Assembly (NCBI RefSeq): GCF_004348335.1
Contig: NZ_SMJW01000059.1
Coordinates: 1 to 36,064, forward strand
Direction: 5' to 3'
DNA length: 36,064 nucleotides
Source of the DNA: Actinomadura bangladeshensis
GTDB lineage: Bacteria > Actinomycetota > Actinomycetes > Streptosporangiales > Streptosporangiaceae
A program made the position numbers and the translations under genes. Shown here one piece after another: positions 25,655 through 34,413 of the stretch (positions are counted from its first letter, which is position 1; each line of letters starts with the position of its first letter). The notes beneath the pieces were generated by a model. The model was not told where the DNA came from, searched no databases, and saw only the letters and a list, made by a program, of their open reading frames with translations.

Positions 25655-26830
25655 TCAGGACGTGAGTTCGCGCTCCAGCGGGGTGCGGAAGCGCGGGGTG
25701 GCCCGGACACCGCCGTACCAGGCGGACATGCGCGCCGCCTCCCGCTCGATCGCCGCCTCGGCGTCCGCGCCGACGTCCTCCAGGACGCGGACGGCGATCT
25801 CCCCGTCCGCGCGCTGCGCCCAGCCGCCGACGACGCGGCCGTCCCACCAGATCGACGGCCCGATGTTGCCGCTCCGGTCGAACAGCGCCGGGCCGTGGCC
25901 GCCGAGGAACCAGCCGCGCTCCCGCCAGCCCATCGGCGTCGGGTCGAGCGCGGGCAGCAGCGCCGCCCACGGCTCCGGCCCGGGGGCGGGGTCCAGGTCG
26001 TCGGACAGGACGATGCCGGTCGCGCCGCCGAGGTCGACCTCGGTGACGTCGAGCAGCGCCAGGGCCTTCTTGACATCGCCGGCGTTCCAGCCCGTCCACC
26101 ACTTCAGGTCGGCGACGGGCGCGGGCCCGAAGGCGCGCAGCCAGCGGCGGACGAGGTCCGCGCGGGCCTCGGCGGCGGGGACCTCCGCGACGCCGCCGGG
26201 CAGCCACGCCTCGACCGGCGCCCACTTGTACTGGCTGCTGATCCACGACCCGTTCGGCCGCCCACGCACGATGCGGCCCTCGCAGCCGAGCGTGACCAGG
26301 ACCCAGGTGGTGACGCCCGTGGGCCGCGAGTAGGGCTTGCCGGGCGCCGGGTCGACCTGCGTCCGCAGCACCGGGACGTCGGCGCTGAGCTGCGCGCCCG
26401 TCGCCTCCCCGCGCGCCAGCAGCGCCGTGTGGGCGGCCTCCGCGGCCGCGGCGAACCAGGCCGGGACGTCGGCGATGTCGCTGCCGCGCTCGATCAGCCG
26501 GGAGTAGGTCGCGCGCTGCTTGGCGGCCAGCCCGTCGGCCGTGGACGCCTGCAGCACCGGGACCAGCTCGGTCGGCGCGACGAACATCGTCCGGCGCATC
26601 GCGAGCATCCGCAGCAGCGTGCGGTCGTCGTACAGGGCCCGCTCGACCGCCTCGGGGCCGGCCCCGACGCTGCGCGCCGCGACCGACAGGAACACCGTCG
26701 CCGGGTCGGTGGCGTGCAGCACCACCATGGACCGGGCGATGTCGAGGACGTCGTCGGTCCTGGCCTGCGGGGCGAGCCGGTGGCGGAGCGCGAGCCGGGC
26801 CCGCCGCTCCGCCGGAGTCATCGAACGCAT
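25655..26830 (-). CDS. winged-helix DNA-binding protein, AlkZ-like (HTH_42)
   Basis: A 391-aa protein of the HTH_42/YcaQ family, which includes DNA glycosylases such as AlkZ that unhook alkylated or crosslinked bases. Characteristic stretches are RLALRHRLAPQAR, LRMLAMRRTMFV, WVLVTLGCEGRIVRG and LKWWTGWN. Where AlkZ has its catalytic Q-x-Q, this protein appears to read H-A-T (VLHATDPATVF), so glycosylase activity is uncertain. The ATG is 6 nt downstream of TAGGAT with no Shine-Dalgarno, so the gene is probably leaderless. The lipoprotein gene upstream ends 18 bp before it. Confidence 0.85.
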   Translation of the reverse strand: MRSMTPAERRARLALRHRLAPQARTDDVLDIARSMVVLHATDPATVFLSVAARSVGAGPEAVERALYDDRTLLRMLAMRRTMFVAPTELVPVLQASTADGLAAKQRATYSRLIERGSDIADVPAWFAAAAEAAHTALLARGEATGAQLSADVPVLRTQVDPAPGKPYSRPTGVTTWVLVTLGCEGRIVRGRPNGSWISSQYKWAPVEAWLPGGVAEVPAAEARADLVRRWLRAFGPAPVADLKWWTGWNAGDVKKALALLDVTEVDLGGATGIVLSDDLDPAPGPEPWAALLPALDPTPMGWRERGWFLGGHGPALFDRSGNIGPSIWWDGRVVGGWAQRADGEIAVRVLEDVGADAEAAIEREAARMSAWYGGVRATPRFRTPLERELTS

Positions 26831-26836
26831 GTACGA

Positions 26837-26842
26837 ATCCTA
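26837..26842 (-). promoter_or_regulatory. -10 box of the HTH_42 gene (leaderless)
   Basis: TAGGAT on the minus strand, 6 nt before the ATG at 26828-26830. It lies in the 18-bp gap after the lipoprotein gene. Confidence 0.55.
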
Positions 26843-26848
26843 GACGGA

Positions 26849-27187
26849 TCAGCCCGCGTTGGAGATCCTCACGACGACGCTGTCCTTGGTGACCGCCTGG
26901 ACCGAGACGTTGAACCCCTCGGCCTCCTGCTCGCCGTCGCCCACCGGCACGGTCACCGTCTGCCCGGCGACCTTCAGCGTCACCATCTCGCCCTGCACGC
27001 CCACCAGCTCGGCCTTCACCCCGAGGATGGACGCGCTCGCGTCGACGCCGCGGTCGAAGGTCACCGTGCAGGCGTTGACGCCGCAGGAGGTCTCGCTGTT
27101 CTCGCCGCCGCACGCGGCGAGCGCGCCGAGCGGCAGCAGCGCGAAGGGGAGTACGGCCAGCTTCCGCCGGAGGGGAAAGGAGGTCAT
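26849..27187 (-). CDS. small lipoprotein, function unknown
   Basis: A 112-aa protein with a lipoprotein signal peptide: basic RRK, a hydrophobic core and the lipobox LAAC with the lipidated cysteine at residue 26. The mature part has two cysteines (SCGVNACTVTF) and beta-rich sequence (MVTLKVAGQTVTVPVGD, DSVVVRISNAG). It should be a substrate of the LspA encoded at 4.6 kb. No family is recognised. ATG 27185-27187 is 6 nt after TAGACT, so it is probably leaderless. Confidence 0.78.
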   Translation of the reverse strand: MTSFPLRRKLAVLPFALLPLGALAACGGENSETSCGVNACTVTFDRGVDASASILGVKAELVGVQGEMVTLKVAGQTVTVPVGDGEQEAEGFNVSVQAVTKDSVVVRISNAG

Positions 27188-27193
27188 GCGGCG

Positions 27194-27199
27194 AGTCTA
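27194..27199 (-). promoter_or_regulatory. -10 box of the small lipoprotein gene (leaderless)
   Basis: TAGACT on the minus strand, 6 nt before the ATG; identical to the hisD box. No Shine-Dalgarno is seen. Confidence 0.55.
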
Positions 27200-27312
27200 C
27201 GGGCAGGCCCGGCCGCCGCCCCCCTCCGCGAGGCGGATCCGCCCGGGGCGAATGTGGTACCGCACGGTGACGCGGCTGGAACTGCCGGGCGGCCCCGTGC
27301 TTCGCTGGACGC

Positions 27313-27951
27313 GTGAGCACCGAGAGCGCACCCGTGAGCGGGGACGGGACCGTGGAGCCGCAGGTGGTCGGCCCGGTCGTGTGCGCCGCGCTGCGGATCG
27401 AGGCCCGCGCGGTCCGGCGCGGGCTCGCCCGCACCCCGGTCGTGGTCGTCGGCTACCGGGCCCGGCGCGCCGCCCGGCTGCCGGGCGCGTGCGCCGCCCT
27501 CGTCACCGTCGGCTTCGGCGGCGCGCTCGACGGGCGGCTGCGGCCGGGCGACGTCCTCGTCGCCGACGAGATCCGCGGCCCCGGCGGCACCGCGGTGCCG
27601 TGCGCGGCGCCGCGGCTGCTCGCCGGGGAGCTGATCCGGGACGGCCTGAGCGCGCAGCTCGGCGCGCTGGTCACCACCGACCGCGTCGTCCACGGCCGGC
27701 AGCGGGCCGTGCTGGCCGCGCAGGGCGCCCGCGTCGCCGACATGGAGTCGGCGGTCGTCGCCGCGCGGAGCGGCGGCCTGCCGGTCGCCGCCGTCCGGGT
27801 CGTCGTGGACGGCCCCGGGCACCCGCTGCTGAGCCCGGGGACGATCGGGCGCGGGCTGGCCGCGCGGCGCGTCCTGGCCCGCATCGGCCCGGCCCTGGAG
27901 CGCTGGAGCGTCCTGCTGGTGCGCGGCGGGGAGGGCCCCGCGGCCGGCTGA
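27313..27951 (+). CDS. nucleoside phosphorylase-like protein
   Basis: A 212-aa protein with the core of the PNP/MTA-SAH nucleosidase superfamily: PVVCAALRIEARAVRRGL at the start, TVGFGGALDGRLRPGDVLVADEI, the catalytic-region motif VADMESAVVAA and VAAVRVVVDGPG. The substrate is unknown; purine nucleosides and the hopanoid-associated phosphorylases both occur in this fold. The start is GTG 27313; GTG 27331 is an alternative, and neither has a strong ribosome-binding site. Its stop lies 7 bp from the stop of the convergent lipoprotein gene. Confidence 0.72.
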   Translation: MSTESAPVSGDGTVEPQVVGPVVCAALRIEARAVRRGLARTPVVVVGYRARRAARLPGACAALVTVGFGGALDGRLRPGDVLVADEIRGPGGTAVPCAAPRLLAGELIRDGLSAQLGALVTTDRVVHGRQRAVLAAQGARVADMESAVVAARSGGLPVAAVRVVVDGPGHPLLSPGTIGRGLAARRVLARIGPALERWSVLLVRGGEGPAAG

Positions 27952-27958
27952 GCCGCAC

Positions 27959-28411
27959 TCAGCCGGGCCCGGTGCCGCCGTGCTCGGTCCCGCTGTGCCC
28001 GCCGCCGTGGTGGTCGCCCTGCACGATCTTCCCGCCGAGGTCACCGCGGAGGTTCTCCAGCGTCGGCTTCTGGCTGACCGCCACCCAGCGGGCCCCGACC
28101 AGGTACCAGCCGCCCCACGGCTTGGCCTCGTCCAGCCAGGCGTTCATGCCCTGGTCGGTGGTGAAGCTGAGCAGCACGTACTGCCCGCGCGTGTTCTTGC
28201 AGTTCCCCTGCTCCAGGTCCTTGACCTTGCGCTGGCCGGTCACCTTGCAACCGGTCTGGTCGGCCAGCTCCTGCAGGCTCGCCGGCTTGGCCGCCTTCCC
28301 GCCGGACGAGGCGTCCGAGCTCGCGGAGCAGCCGGCCGCGAGCGGCAGGGCCAGCGCCGCGGCGCACAGCAGCGGCAGCCTGATGAGGTCGAGGGGGTGT
28401 CGGGAACCCAT
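27959..28411 (-). CDS. lipoprotein, function unknown
   Basis: A 150-aa protein with a lipoprotein signal peptide (hydrophobic LLCAAALALPLAAG then C28). The mature part has two further cysteines (TGCKVTG, GNCKNTRG), a hydrophobic/aromatic segment (GWYLVGARWVAVSQ) and a His/Gly-rich tail that could bind metal. No family is recognised. GGAGAGGAA precedes the ATG. Together with the lipoprotein at 26.8 kb it gives two lipoproteins within 2 kb. Confidence 0.78.
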   Translation of the reverse strand: MGSRHPLDLIRLPLLCAAALALPLAAGCSASSDASSGGKAAKPASLQELADQTGCKVTGQRKVKDLEQGNCKNTRGQYVLLSFTTDQGMNAWLDEAKPWGGWYLVGARWVAVSQKPTLENLRGDLGGKIVQGDHHGGGHSGTEHGGTGPG

Positions 28412-28492
28412 CGCCGTTCCTCTCCGGGGTGAGATGCGCGATTCGAGGGATGAATACGCGGCCCGCCCCGGCGGGGTTCATTCACCGAGCCC

Positions 28493-29749
28493 TCAGGTCA
28501 TCAGGCGGGTCCCGGCCGCGGCGCGGACGGCGGGCTCCTCGGCGCCGTCCTGGTGCAGCCGCCGCAGCCGCAGCCCCGTCTCGCGGGTGATCGGCGCGGT
28601 CCGGGCGGCCTCGGCGCGCACGCCCTCCTCGCAGTCCCACAGCCCTTCGGCGGTGTAGGACTCGGCCGTGTGCGGCGCCGTTCTCGTCAACGCGGTCAGG
28701 ATGCGGGGTCTCAGGTAGGCGTAGGTCGACTCGGTCCAAGCGGTCTTCAGCAGCGGGACGGCCTCGCCCGCGCGCAGCCGCCCCAGCCCCTCGATGGGGC
28801 CGGCGGCGCCGCCCCACTCGCGCCGGGCGACGGCGCCGCGCAGCTCGTCCATCAGCAGCGGGATGTCCTGGCGGGTGCCGTACCGGGCGAGGATGCGCAG
28901 CCCCATGTCGGCGCAGCCGCCCCGCTCGGCCGCCCACGCCCGCGCCCGCGGCAGCGTCTCCGGCCCGTAGTCGCGCAGCGCCCGGCACACCGCGCCGCCG
29001 ACCCGGCTCGGCCGCTGCGGCAGCAGCTCCTCGGCCAGGTCGAGCAGCGCCGGCGCCCGCCGCCGGCCCAGCTCGAAGATCGCCGCGATGGCGCCCTCCC
29101 CGCGCCGCCGCGCCACCTCCAGCAGCTCCGCCTCGCTCTGCGCGTCCCGTCCGGGCGCCGCGACCATCGCGCGGCGCGCCGCCCGGCCCGCCTCCCGCTG
29201 CCGCGCCAGCGCCGCCGCCACCCGCGGCTGCCGCGCCGCCCACGCCTCGATCACCGGATTGCTCCGGCCGGGTATCAGCAGCGCCAGGTCGGCGTCGTCG
29301 CACCGCGCCGCCACCACGTCGTCCAAACCGGCCGTCAGTGAAGGGTCCTCAAGGTCGATCAGCTCCACCACCGCGTCGAACCACTGCGCGCCCTCCTCGG
29401 CGTAGCGGCGCAGCGGCGCCGCGGCCTCCCGCCGGCTCAGCCGCACCAGGTCCGCGAGCACGCCCAGCGCGAGGTCGACCCGCCACTCGTCCGGATCGGT
29501 GTGGTCGGACGGGTCGAACAGGTGCTCGGCCACCGGGCCCGCCGGCAGCTCGAGATCCACCATCAACCGGGCGTAGTACAGCCGCCGCGACTCGCACTGG
29601 CGGTCCCACCGCGGATCCCGCCGGACGCAGGCGTACACGTACTCGCCCGCCCCCCGCACGTCCGCCGCGCGCCGCGCGCCCCTCCCGAGCCCACGCTGCA
29701 GCTGACCGTGCAGCGTGCCCGCCGATTCCAACACGACCTCGTTGCTCAC
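28493..29749 (-). CDS. HEAT-repeat-like protein
   Basis: A 418-aa helical protein with repeated paired helices in its C-terminal half (for example RVGGAVCRALRDYGPETLPR, MGLRILARYGTRQDIPLLMD, IEGLGRLRAGEAVPLLKTAW, CEEGVRAEAARTAPI), the pattern of HEAT-like repeats that act as protein-binding scaffolds. No enzyme motif or signal peptide is seen. GTG 29749 is preferred over the longer open frame because the upstream residues are unlike the rest; CATTCT lies 6 nt upstream, which again suggests leaderless expression. Confidence 0.65.
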   Translation of the reverse strand: MSNEVVLESAGTLHGQLQRGLGRGARRAADVRGAGEYVYACVRRDPRWDRQCESRRLYYARLMVDLELPAGPVAEHLFDPSDHTDPDEWRVDLALGVLADLVRLSRREAAAPLRRYAEEGAQWFDAVVELIDLEDPSLTAGLDDVVAARCDDADLALLIPGRSNPVIEAWAARQPRVAAALARQREAGRAARRAMVAAPGRDAQSEAELLEVARRRGEGAIAAIFELGRRRAPALLDLAEELLPQRPSRVGGAVCRALRDYGPETLPRARAWAAERGGCADMGLRILARYGTRQDIPLLMDELRGAVARREWGGAAGPIEGLGRLRAGEAVPLLKTAWTESTYAYLRPRILTALTRTAPHTAESYTAEGLWDCEEGVRAEAARTAPITRETGLRLRRLHQDGAEEPAVRAAAGTRLMT

Positions 29750-29832
29750 CCCGCCAGAATGCGCACTGGACCAGATAACGGGCAAGTGCTTTACCCCAGG
29801 TCGGTGATGTCCTTCACAGCCGCCGCCGCCGT

Positions 29833-31614
29833 TCACAACTCACGCTGCGCGATCCAGGACGCGTGCAGGTCGGCGTACACGCCGGGCTCGGCGACGAGGT
29901 CGGCGTGCGGGCCGCGCTGGACGACGCGGCCGGCCTCGAACACGATCACCTCGTCGGCCGCCTCCGCGGTGGACAGGCGGTGCGCGATGGCGATGGCCGT
30001 GCGGCCCTGGGTGACGCCGTCCAGGGCGCGCTGGATGCGGACCTCCGTCGCCGGGTCGACGGCGGAGGTCGCCTCGTCCAGGACGAGGAGGTCCGGGTCG
30101 GCGATGTAGGCGCGGGCGAGCGCGACGAGCTGCCGCTCCCCGGCCGACAGGGACTCGCCGCGCTGGCCGACGGGGGTGGCGAGGCCCTGCGGGAGCCCGT
30201 CCAGCCAGTCGGCGAGGCCCAGCTCGGTGAGCGCCAGGACGAGGTCCCCGTCGGACGCGTCCGGCCGCCCGTAGCGGATGTTGTCGCCCAGGGACGCGTC
30301 GAACAGGAACCCGTCCTGCGGGACCATCACGATCCGCTCGCGCAGGGAGGAGAAGCGGACGTCCCCGAGCGGCACCCCGTCCACCAGGATGCGGCCGGAC
30401 GCGGGGTCCATGAGCCGGGTCAGCAGCTTGGCGAAGGTGGTCTTGCCCGAGCCGGTCTGCCCGACGATCGCGACGCGGCTGCGCGGCGCGATGCCCACGT
30501 TCACGTCGAGCAGGACCGGCGGGCCGCCCGGGTAGGCGAACCCCACCGACTCGAACCGCACCTCGATCGGGCCGCGCGGCAGCGTCGCGCCCGCCTCGCC
30601 CGGGTCCGCGACGTCCGGGACGGTGTCCAGCACGCCGAGCACCCGGCGCCAGCCCGCGATCGCGTTCTGCGCCTGGTTGAACACCTCGGTCGCGGTCTGC
30701 ATCGGGCTGACGAACAGCGTGACGAGGAACAGGAACGCGATCAGCTTCCCGGCCGAGACGTCCCCGGCGATGCCGAGGAGGGTCCCGGCGATGACGACCG
30801 CCGCGGTCGCCAGCGCCGCGACCAGCTCGCTCACCGGGAACGTGAGCGCCACCATCGCCTGGGCGCGGGTCTGCGCGTCGCGGTGGGCGTCCACGGTCTC
30901 GTCCACCCGGCGGCCGGTGCGCTCCTCGGAGGCGTACGCCCGGATGACCGGGGCGCCGACGACGGACTCGCCGACGGCGGCGAGCAGGTCGCCCATCCGC
31001 TCGCGCACCAGCATGTAGGCGCGCGACAGGATCGCCTGGAAGCGGCGCAGCGCGAACGCCAGCGGCAGGAACGCCACCCAGACCAGCAGCGCCAGCTGCC
31101 AGGAGTAGACGAGCATCAGGACGCTCGCGACGACCAGCTGGCCGATCGACACGATGAACATCAGCCCGCCGGACTGCATGAACTGGCTGATCTGGTCGAC
31201 GTCGCCGGTCACCCGCGACACCAGCGCGCCCCGCCGCTCCCCGCTCTGGGTGAGCATCGACAGGTCGTGGACGTGCCGGAACGCCTTCACCCGCAGCGCC
31301 GCCAGGCCGCCCTCGGACGTCCGGTAGAGCCGCACGTTCATCAGGTACGCGCACACGGCCGTCACGACCACGGCCGCCGCGCACAGCAGCACCGCCGTCC
31401 GGATGAACGCGATGTCGGCGCCGCCCGGCCGGCCGAGGCCCTTGTCGATCGTCTGCTGGACGGCGATGGGCACCACCACCCGGCCCGCCGTCGACACCAA
31501 CGCGAGCAGCAGCGTCACCGTGAGGCCCGCGGTGAACTCCGGGCTCAGCCGCAGCCCCCGCCTGAGGGTGCTGAGCGCGCCCTCGCCGCCGGCCGTGCTG
31601 TCCATGATCGTCAT
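29833..31614 (-). CDS. heterodimeric ABC exporter, subunit with canonical ATPase
   Basis: A 593-aa half-transporter: six membrane helices in the first ~320 residues, then an ATPase domain with Walker A GQTGSGKTT, Walker B LLVLDEATSAVD (catalytic E514) and switch H545 (AIAHRLST). Its signature motif is LSAGERQ rather than LSGGQ. Its ATG overlaps the stop of the partner gene (ATGA), so the two are made together. Multidrug, lipid or peptide export are all possible; the substrate cannot be read from sequence. Confidence 0.94.
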   Translation of the reverse strand: MTIMDSTAGGEGALSTLRRGLRLSPEFTAGLTVTLLLALVSTAGRVVVPIAVQQTIDKGLGRPGGADIAFIRTAVLLCAAAVVVTAVCAYLMNVRLYRTSEGGLAALRVKAFRHVHDLSMLTQSGERRGALVSRVTGDVDQISQFMQSGGLMFIVSIGQLVVASVLMLVYSWQLALLVWVAFLPLAFALRRFQAILSRAYMLVRERMGDLLAAVGESVVGAPVIRAYASEERTGRRVDETVDAHRDAQTRAQAMVALTFPVSELVAALATAAVVIAGTLLGIAGDVSAGKLIAFLFLVTLFVSPMQTATEVFNQAQNAIAGWRRVLGVLDTVPDVADPGEAGATLPRGPIEVRFESVGFAYPGGPPVLLDVNVGIAPRSRVAIVGQTGSGKTTFAKLLTRLMDPASGRILVDGVPLGDVRFSSLRERIVMVPQDGFLFDASLGDNIRYGRPDASDGDLVLALTELGLADWLDGLPQGLATPVGQRGESLSAGERQLVALARAYIADPDLLVLDEATSAVDPATEVRIQRALDGVTQGRTAIAIAHRLSTAEAADEVIVFEAGRVVQRGPHADLVAEPGVYADLHASWIAQREL

Positions 31615-33461
31615 GCCAGGGCCTCCTCGCCGCCCTCGACGGCCTCCTGCTCGGCCTCGGCCCGCTCGTAGGCGTTGACGAGGTTGCGGTAGCCCTCCGA
31701 GCTCTCCAGCAGATCGGCGTGGGCGCCGCGCGCGACGACGCGGCCGTGCTCCATGTAGACGACCTCGTCGGCCAGCGCGATCGTCGCCTTGCGGTAGGCG
31801 ACGACCACGACGGTCGCGCCGCCCGCCTCGCCCGACTGCGCCTCCCGCAGGCTCTGCAGGATGCGCGCCTCCACCTGCGGGTCGACGCTGGACGTCGCGT
31901 CGTCCAGGACGAGCAGGCGGGGCCGCCGCACCAGCGCGCGGGCCAGCGCCAGCCGCTGCCGCTGGCCGCCGGACAGGGTCGCGCCGCGCTCGCCCACCTT
32001 GGTGTCGAGCCCGTCGGCGAGCGCGGCGACGAAGCCCTCCGCCTGGGCGAGGCGCAGCGCCTCCCAGACGCGCTCGTCGGGCACGTCCAGGCCGAGCGTC
32101 ACGTTGCCGCGCACGGTGTCGTCGAACAGGAACGTCTGCTGTGGGACGAGCGCCGCCGTCGCCGCGATCCCGCCGCGCCGGACGTCCCGCAGGTCGAGGC
32201 CGTCCAGCAGGACGGAGCCGTCCGCCGGGTCGACCAGCCGGACCAGCAGCGACGTCAGCGTCGACTTGCCCGAGCCCGTCGGGCCGACCACGGCGATCGT
32301 CCGGCCGGGCGAGGCCGCGAACGACACGTCGTGCAGGGCGTGCCGCCCCGGATCGGCCCCGTCCCCTACCGTCTCGTAGGCGAACCGGACCTCGCGGACC
32401 TCCAGCTCGGTCGCCTTGCCGGCGCCGTCCAGCGCGCCGTCGCCGTAGGGGAGGGAGCCGGTCGCGTCCAGCACGCCGCGGACCCGCTGCCACCCGACGA
32501 CGCTGCGCGGCACCTCCCCGAGCACCCAGCCGAGCGCCCGGATCGGCCACGACAGCAGCGTGAACAGGTAGGCGACGTTCACCAGGTCGCCCGGCGACAT
32601 CGCGTTGGACTCCAGCCGCACCGACCCGATCACCAGGACGGCGAGCACGCCGAGGTTCGGCAGCGCCTCCAGCACCGGGTCGAACAGCCCGCGGATCCGG
32701 CCGACCGCGACGTTGGCGTCGCGCAGCGCCTCCGCCCGCTCCCGGAACCGGGCCGTCTCCGCCGCCTCCCGGCCGAGGGTCTTGACCACCAGGCCGCCCT
32801 CGAAGCTCTCGTGCGCCACCTCGCTGACCTCGGCGCGCAGCTGCTGCGCGCGGGTCGCGACCGGCGACAGCCGCCGCTGGTACACCACGTTGATCAGCGC
32901 GACGGCGGGGAAGACCAGGAAGGCGACCGCGGCCACGACCACGTCCGTCACCAGCATCGACGCGGCGGCGATCAGCAGCATGAACACCACCCCGACCGCC
33001 ATCGGCAGCGGCGCGATCGGCGCCCACACCGCCTCCACGTCGGCGTTGGCGTTCGACAGCAGCTGGCCGGTCGGGTGCCGGTGGTGCCACGCCAGCGGCA
33101 GCCGCAGGTACTGCCGGGTCACCGCGCGCCGGTAGGTCGCCTGCAGCCGGTACTGCATCAGGCCCGCGTAGAAGCGGCGGCCCGCCACGCCGACCGCCTT
33201 CAGCAGCGCCACCGCCATGATCAGGGCGGCGGCGCCGGCGAGCGCCCCGGCCGTCGTGCGCCCCGACTCGAACGCGGGCAGCACGACCTCCTGCGTCGCC
33301 CAGCCGAGGACCTTCGCCGTCGCCACCGTCATCGCCGCGTAGAGCGCGCTGGCGACCACCGACGCCGTGAACACCCGCGGCTCCGCCTTGACCGCGATCC
33401 ACAGGACGCCCATGCCCTCCCTGAGCACGGGTGGGCTGACGCGTCTGGACGCAGGTGGCAC
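31611..33461 (-). CDS. heterodimeric ABC exporter, subunit with degenerate ATPase
   Basis: A 616-aa half-transporter with six membrane helices in the first ~330 residues and an ATPase domain with Walker A GPTGSGKST, Q-loop PQQTFLFDD and an intact LSGGQRQ signature. After Walker B, LVLDDATSSVD carries D521 in place of the catalytic Glu, and the switch His is Y556 (VVAYRKAT). This is the degenerate half of a heterodimer with its downstream neighbour. The start is GTG 33461 because GAGGAG lies 5 nt upstream; ATG 33413 has its ribosome-binding site too close. The leader contains a 22-bp palindrome. Confidence 0.93.
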   Translation of the reverse strand: MPPASRRVSPPVLREGMGVLWIAVKAEPRVFTASVVASALYAAMTVATAKVLGWATQEVVLPAFESGRTTAGALAGAAALIMAVALLKAVGVAGRRFYAGLMQYRLQATYRRAVTRQYLRLPLAWHHRHPTGQLLSNANADVEAVWAPIAPLPMAVGVVFMLLIAAASMLVTDVVVAAVAFLVFPAVALINVVYQRRLSPVATRAQQLRAEVSEVAHESFEGGLVVKTLGREAAETARFRERAEALRDANVAVGRIRGLFDPVLEALPNLGVLAVLVIGSVRLESNAMSPGDLVNVAYLFTLLSWPIRALGWVLGEVPRSVVGWQRVRGVLDATGSLPYGDGALDGAGKATELEVREVRFAYETVGDGADPGRHALHDVSFAASPGRTIAVVGPTGSGKSTLTSLLVRLVDPADGSVLLDGLDLRDVRRGGIAATAALVPQQTFLFDDTVRGNVTLGLDVPDERVWEALRLAQAEGFVAALADGLDTKVGERGATLSGGQRQRLALARALVRRPRLLVLDDATSSVDPQVEARILQSLREAQSGEAGGATVVVVAYRKATIALADEVVYMEHGRVVARGAHADLLESSEGYRNLVNAYERAEAEQEAVEGGEEALA

Positions 33462-33504
33462 GGCGACTCCTCGGTCCGGCTTGCTCGGCGGGGCCCGGGG
33501 CGCG

Positions 33505-33526
33505 CCCCGCCGCGGCCGCGGCGGGG
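33505..33526. promoter_or_regulatory. 22-bp palindrome in the ABC exporter leader
   Basis: CCCCGCCGCGG followed by its exact reverse complement, 44 nt upstream of the exporter GTG. On the minus strand it could form a hairpin near the ribosome-binding site. Its extreme GC content makes a chance palindrome possible. Confidence 0.3.
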
Positions 33527-33596
33527 GGGATCTGCGGGCCTGCACATTGCCTACCATCCGCCCGGGACGCTTATTCCCGGCCGGTACGGCACCGCC

Positions 33597-33602
33597 TACG
33601 AT
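33597..33602 (+). promoter_or_regulatory. -10 box of the TIGR03085 gene (leaderless)
   Basis: TACGAT ends 6 nt before ATG 33609. The nearest purine run, GGGAG, abuts the ATG and is too close to serve as a ribosome-binding site. Confidence 0.5.
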
Positions 33603-33608
33603 CGGGAG

Positions 33609-34292
33609 ATGACCACACCCGAGCGCGGCCCAGCCGATCCGGGCCCCGTCCGCAGCGAGCGGCTGGCCCTGGCGGCCGCGCTGGCGGAGGCCGGGCCGGA
33701 CGCGTCCACCGAGTGCGCGGGCTGGACCGCCCTCGACCTGGCCGCGCATCTGGTCGTCCGGGAGGACCGCCTCGACGCGGCGCCCGGAATACTGCTGCCC
33801 CCGCTGTCCTTCTACACCGAGCGCGTCCGGCGCCGGACGGCGCGCACCGTCCCGTTCGAGCGCCTCGTCGAACGGTTCCGGGACGGACCGGCGAAGTTCT
33901 CGCCGTACGCGCTTCCGGGAGTCGACAAAAGCGCGAACGGCGTCGAGTTCTTTGTGCACCATGAGGACGTCCTGCGCGCGCGTCCGGACTGGAGCCCCCG
34001 GGAGATCACGCCGGAACTCGAGGAACTGCTCTGGCGACGGATAAAAATTGCCCGCTTTGTCCTAAGAAAAGTTCAGGTCGAGGTAACGCTGGTGCAACCG
34101 GACGGCCGCAGCCTCCGGGTCCCCGCGCGCGGCCGGGACGCCCGCCGCAACCCCCGCGGGGCCGTCCGTGTGCACGGCCCCGTCGGCGAACTCGTGCTGT
34201 GGGCGCTGGGCCGCCGGGACGTCGCGGACGTCCGCCTCACCGGGGCGACGGACGCTGTCAAGAGCCTGACCGAGACCGGTTGGAGTCTTTAA
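33609..34292 (+). CDS. TIGR03085-family (DinB/mycothiol-like) metal-binding protein
   Basis: A 227-aa protein of the actinobacterial TIGR03085 family, related to mycothiol-dependent maleylpyruvate isomerases and DinB-fold proteins. Characteristic are ERLALAAALAEAGPDA, CAGWTALDLAAHLVVRE with the metal-site His, GILLPPLSFYTERV, and SANGVEFFVHHEDVLRA. The reaction is unknown. A stretch at about 34030-34085 has unusually A/T-rich codons (AAA, ATT, TTT, AGA) compared with its neighbours. The cold-shock gene follows on the same strand after a 247-bp leader region. Confidence 0.9.
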   Translation: MTTPERGPADPGPVRSERLALAAALAEAGPDASTECAGWTALDLAAHLVVREDRLDAAPGILLPPLSFYTERVRRRTARTVPFERLVERFRDGPAKFSPYALPGVDKSANGVEFFVHHEDVLRARPDWSPREITPELEELLWRRIKIARFVLRKVQVEVTLVQPDGRSLRVPARGRDARRNPRGAVRVHGPVGELVLWALGRRDVADVRLTGATDAVKSLTETGWSL

Positions 34293-34367
34293 CGGGCAGG
34301 TAACGGCATGGTTCGCCTAGAGAAGAATCGCGTGCCTTGCGGCTCCTCCGCTTTACGCGGAACCGGT

Positions 34368-34373
34368 GATACT
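34368..34373 (+). promoter_or_regulatory. probable -10 box for the cold-shock gene
   Basis: GATACT preceded by TG-containing sequence, an extended -10 type promoter. A transcript from about 34380 would have a ~160-nt leader, as is usual for csp genes. No good -35 box is seen. Confidence 0.4.
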
Positions 34374-34413
34374 GTGGGTCGGTCGGTTGCAGTCGTGGTT
34401 CTCGATCGTGCAG

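Noticed and set aside
29833..33461. Transporter of a secondary-metabolite cluster
   Set aside because: No synthetase, tailoring or resistance genes lie around it.
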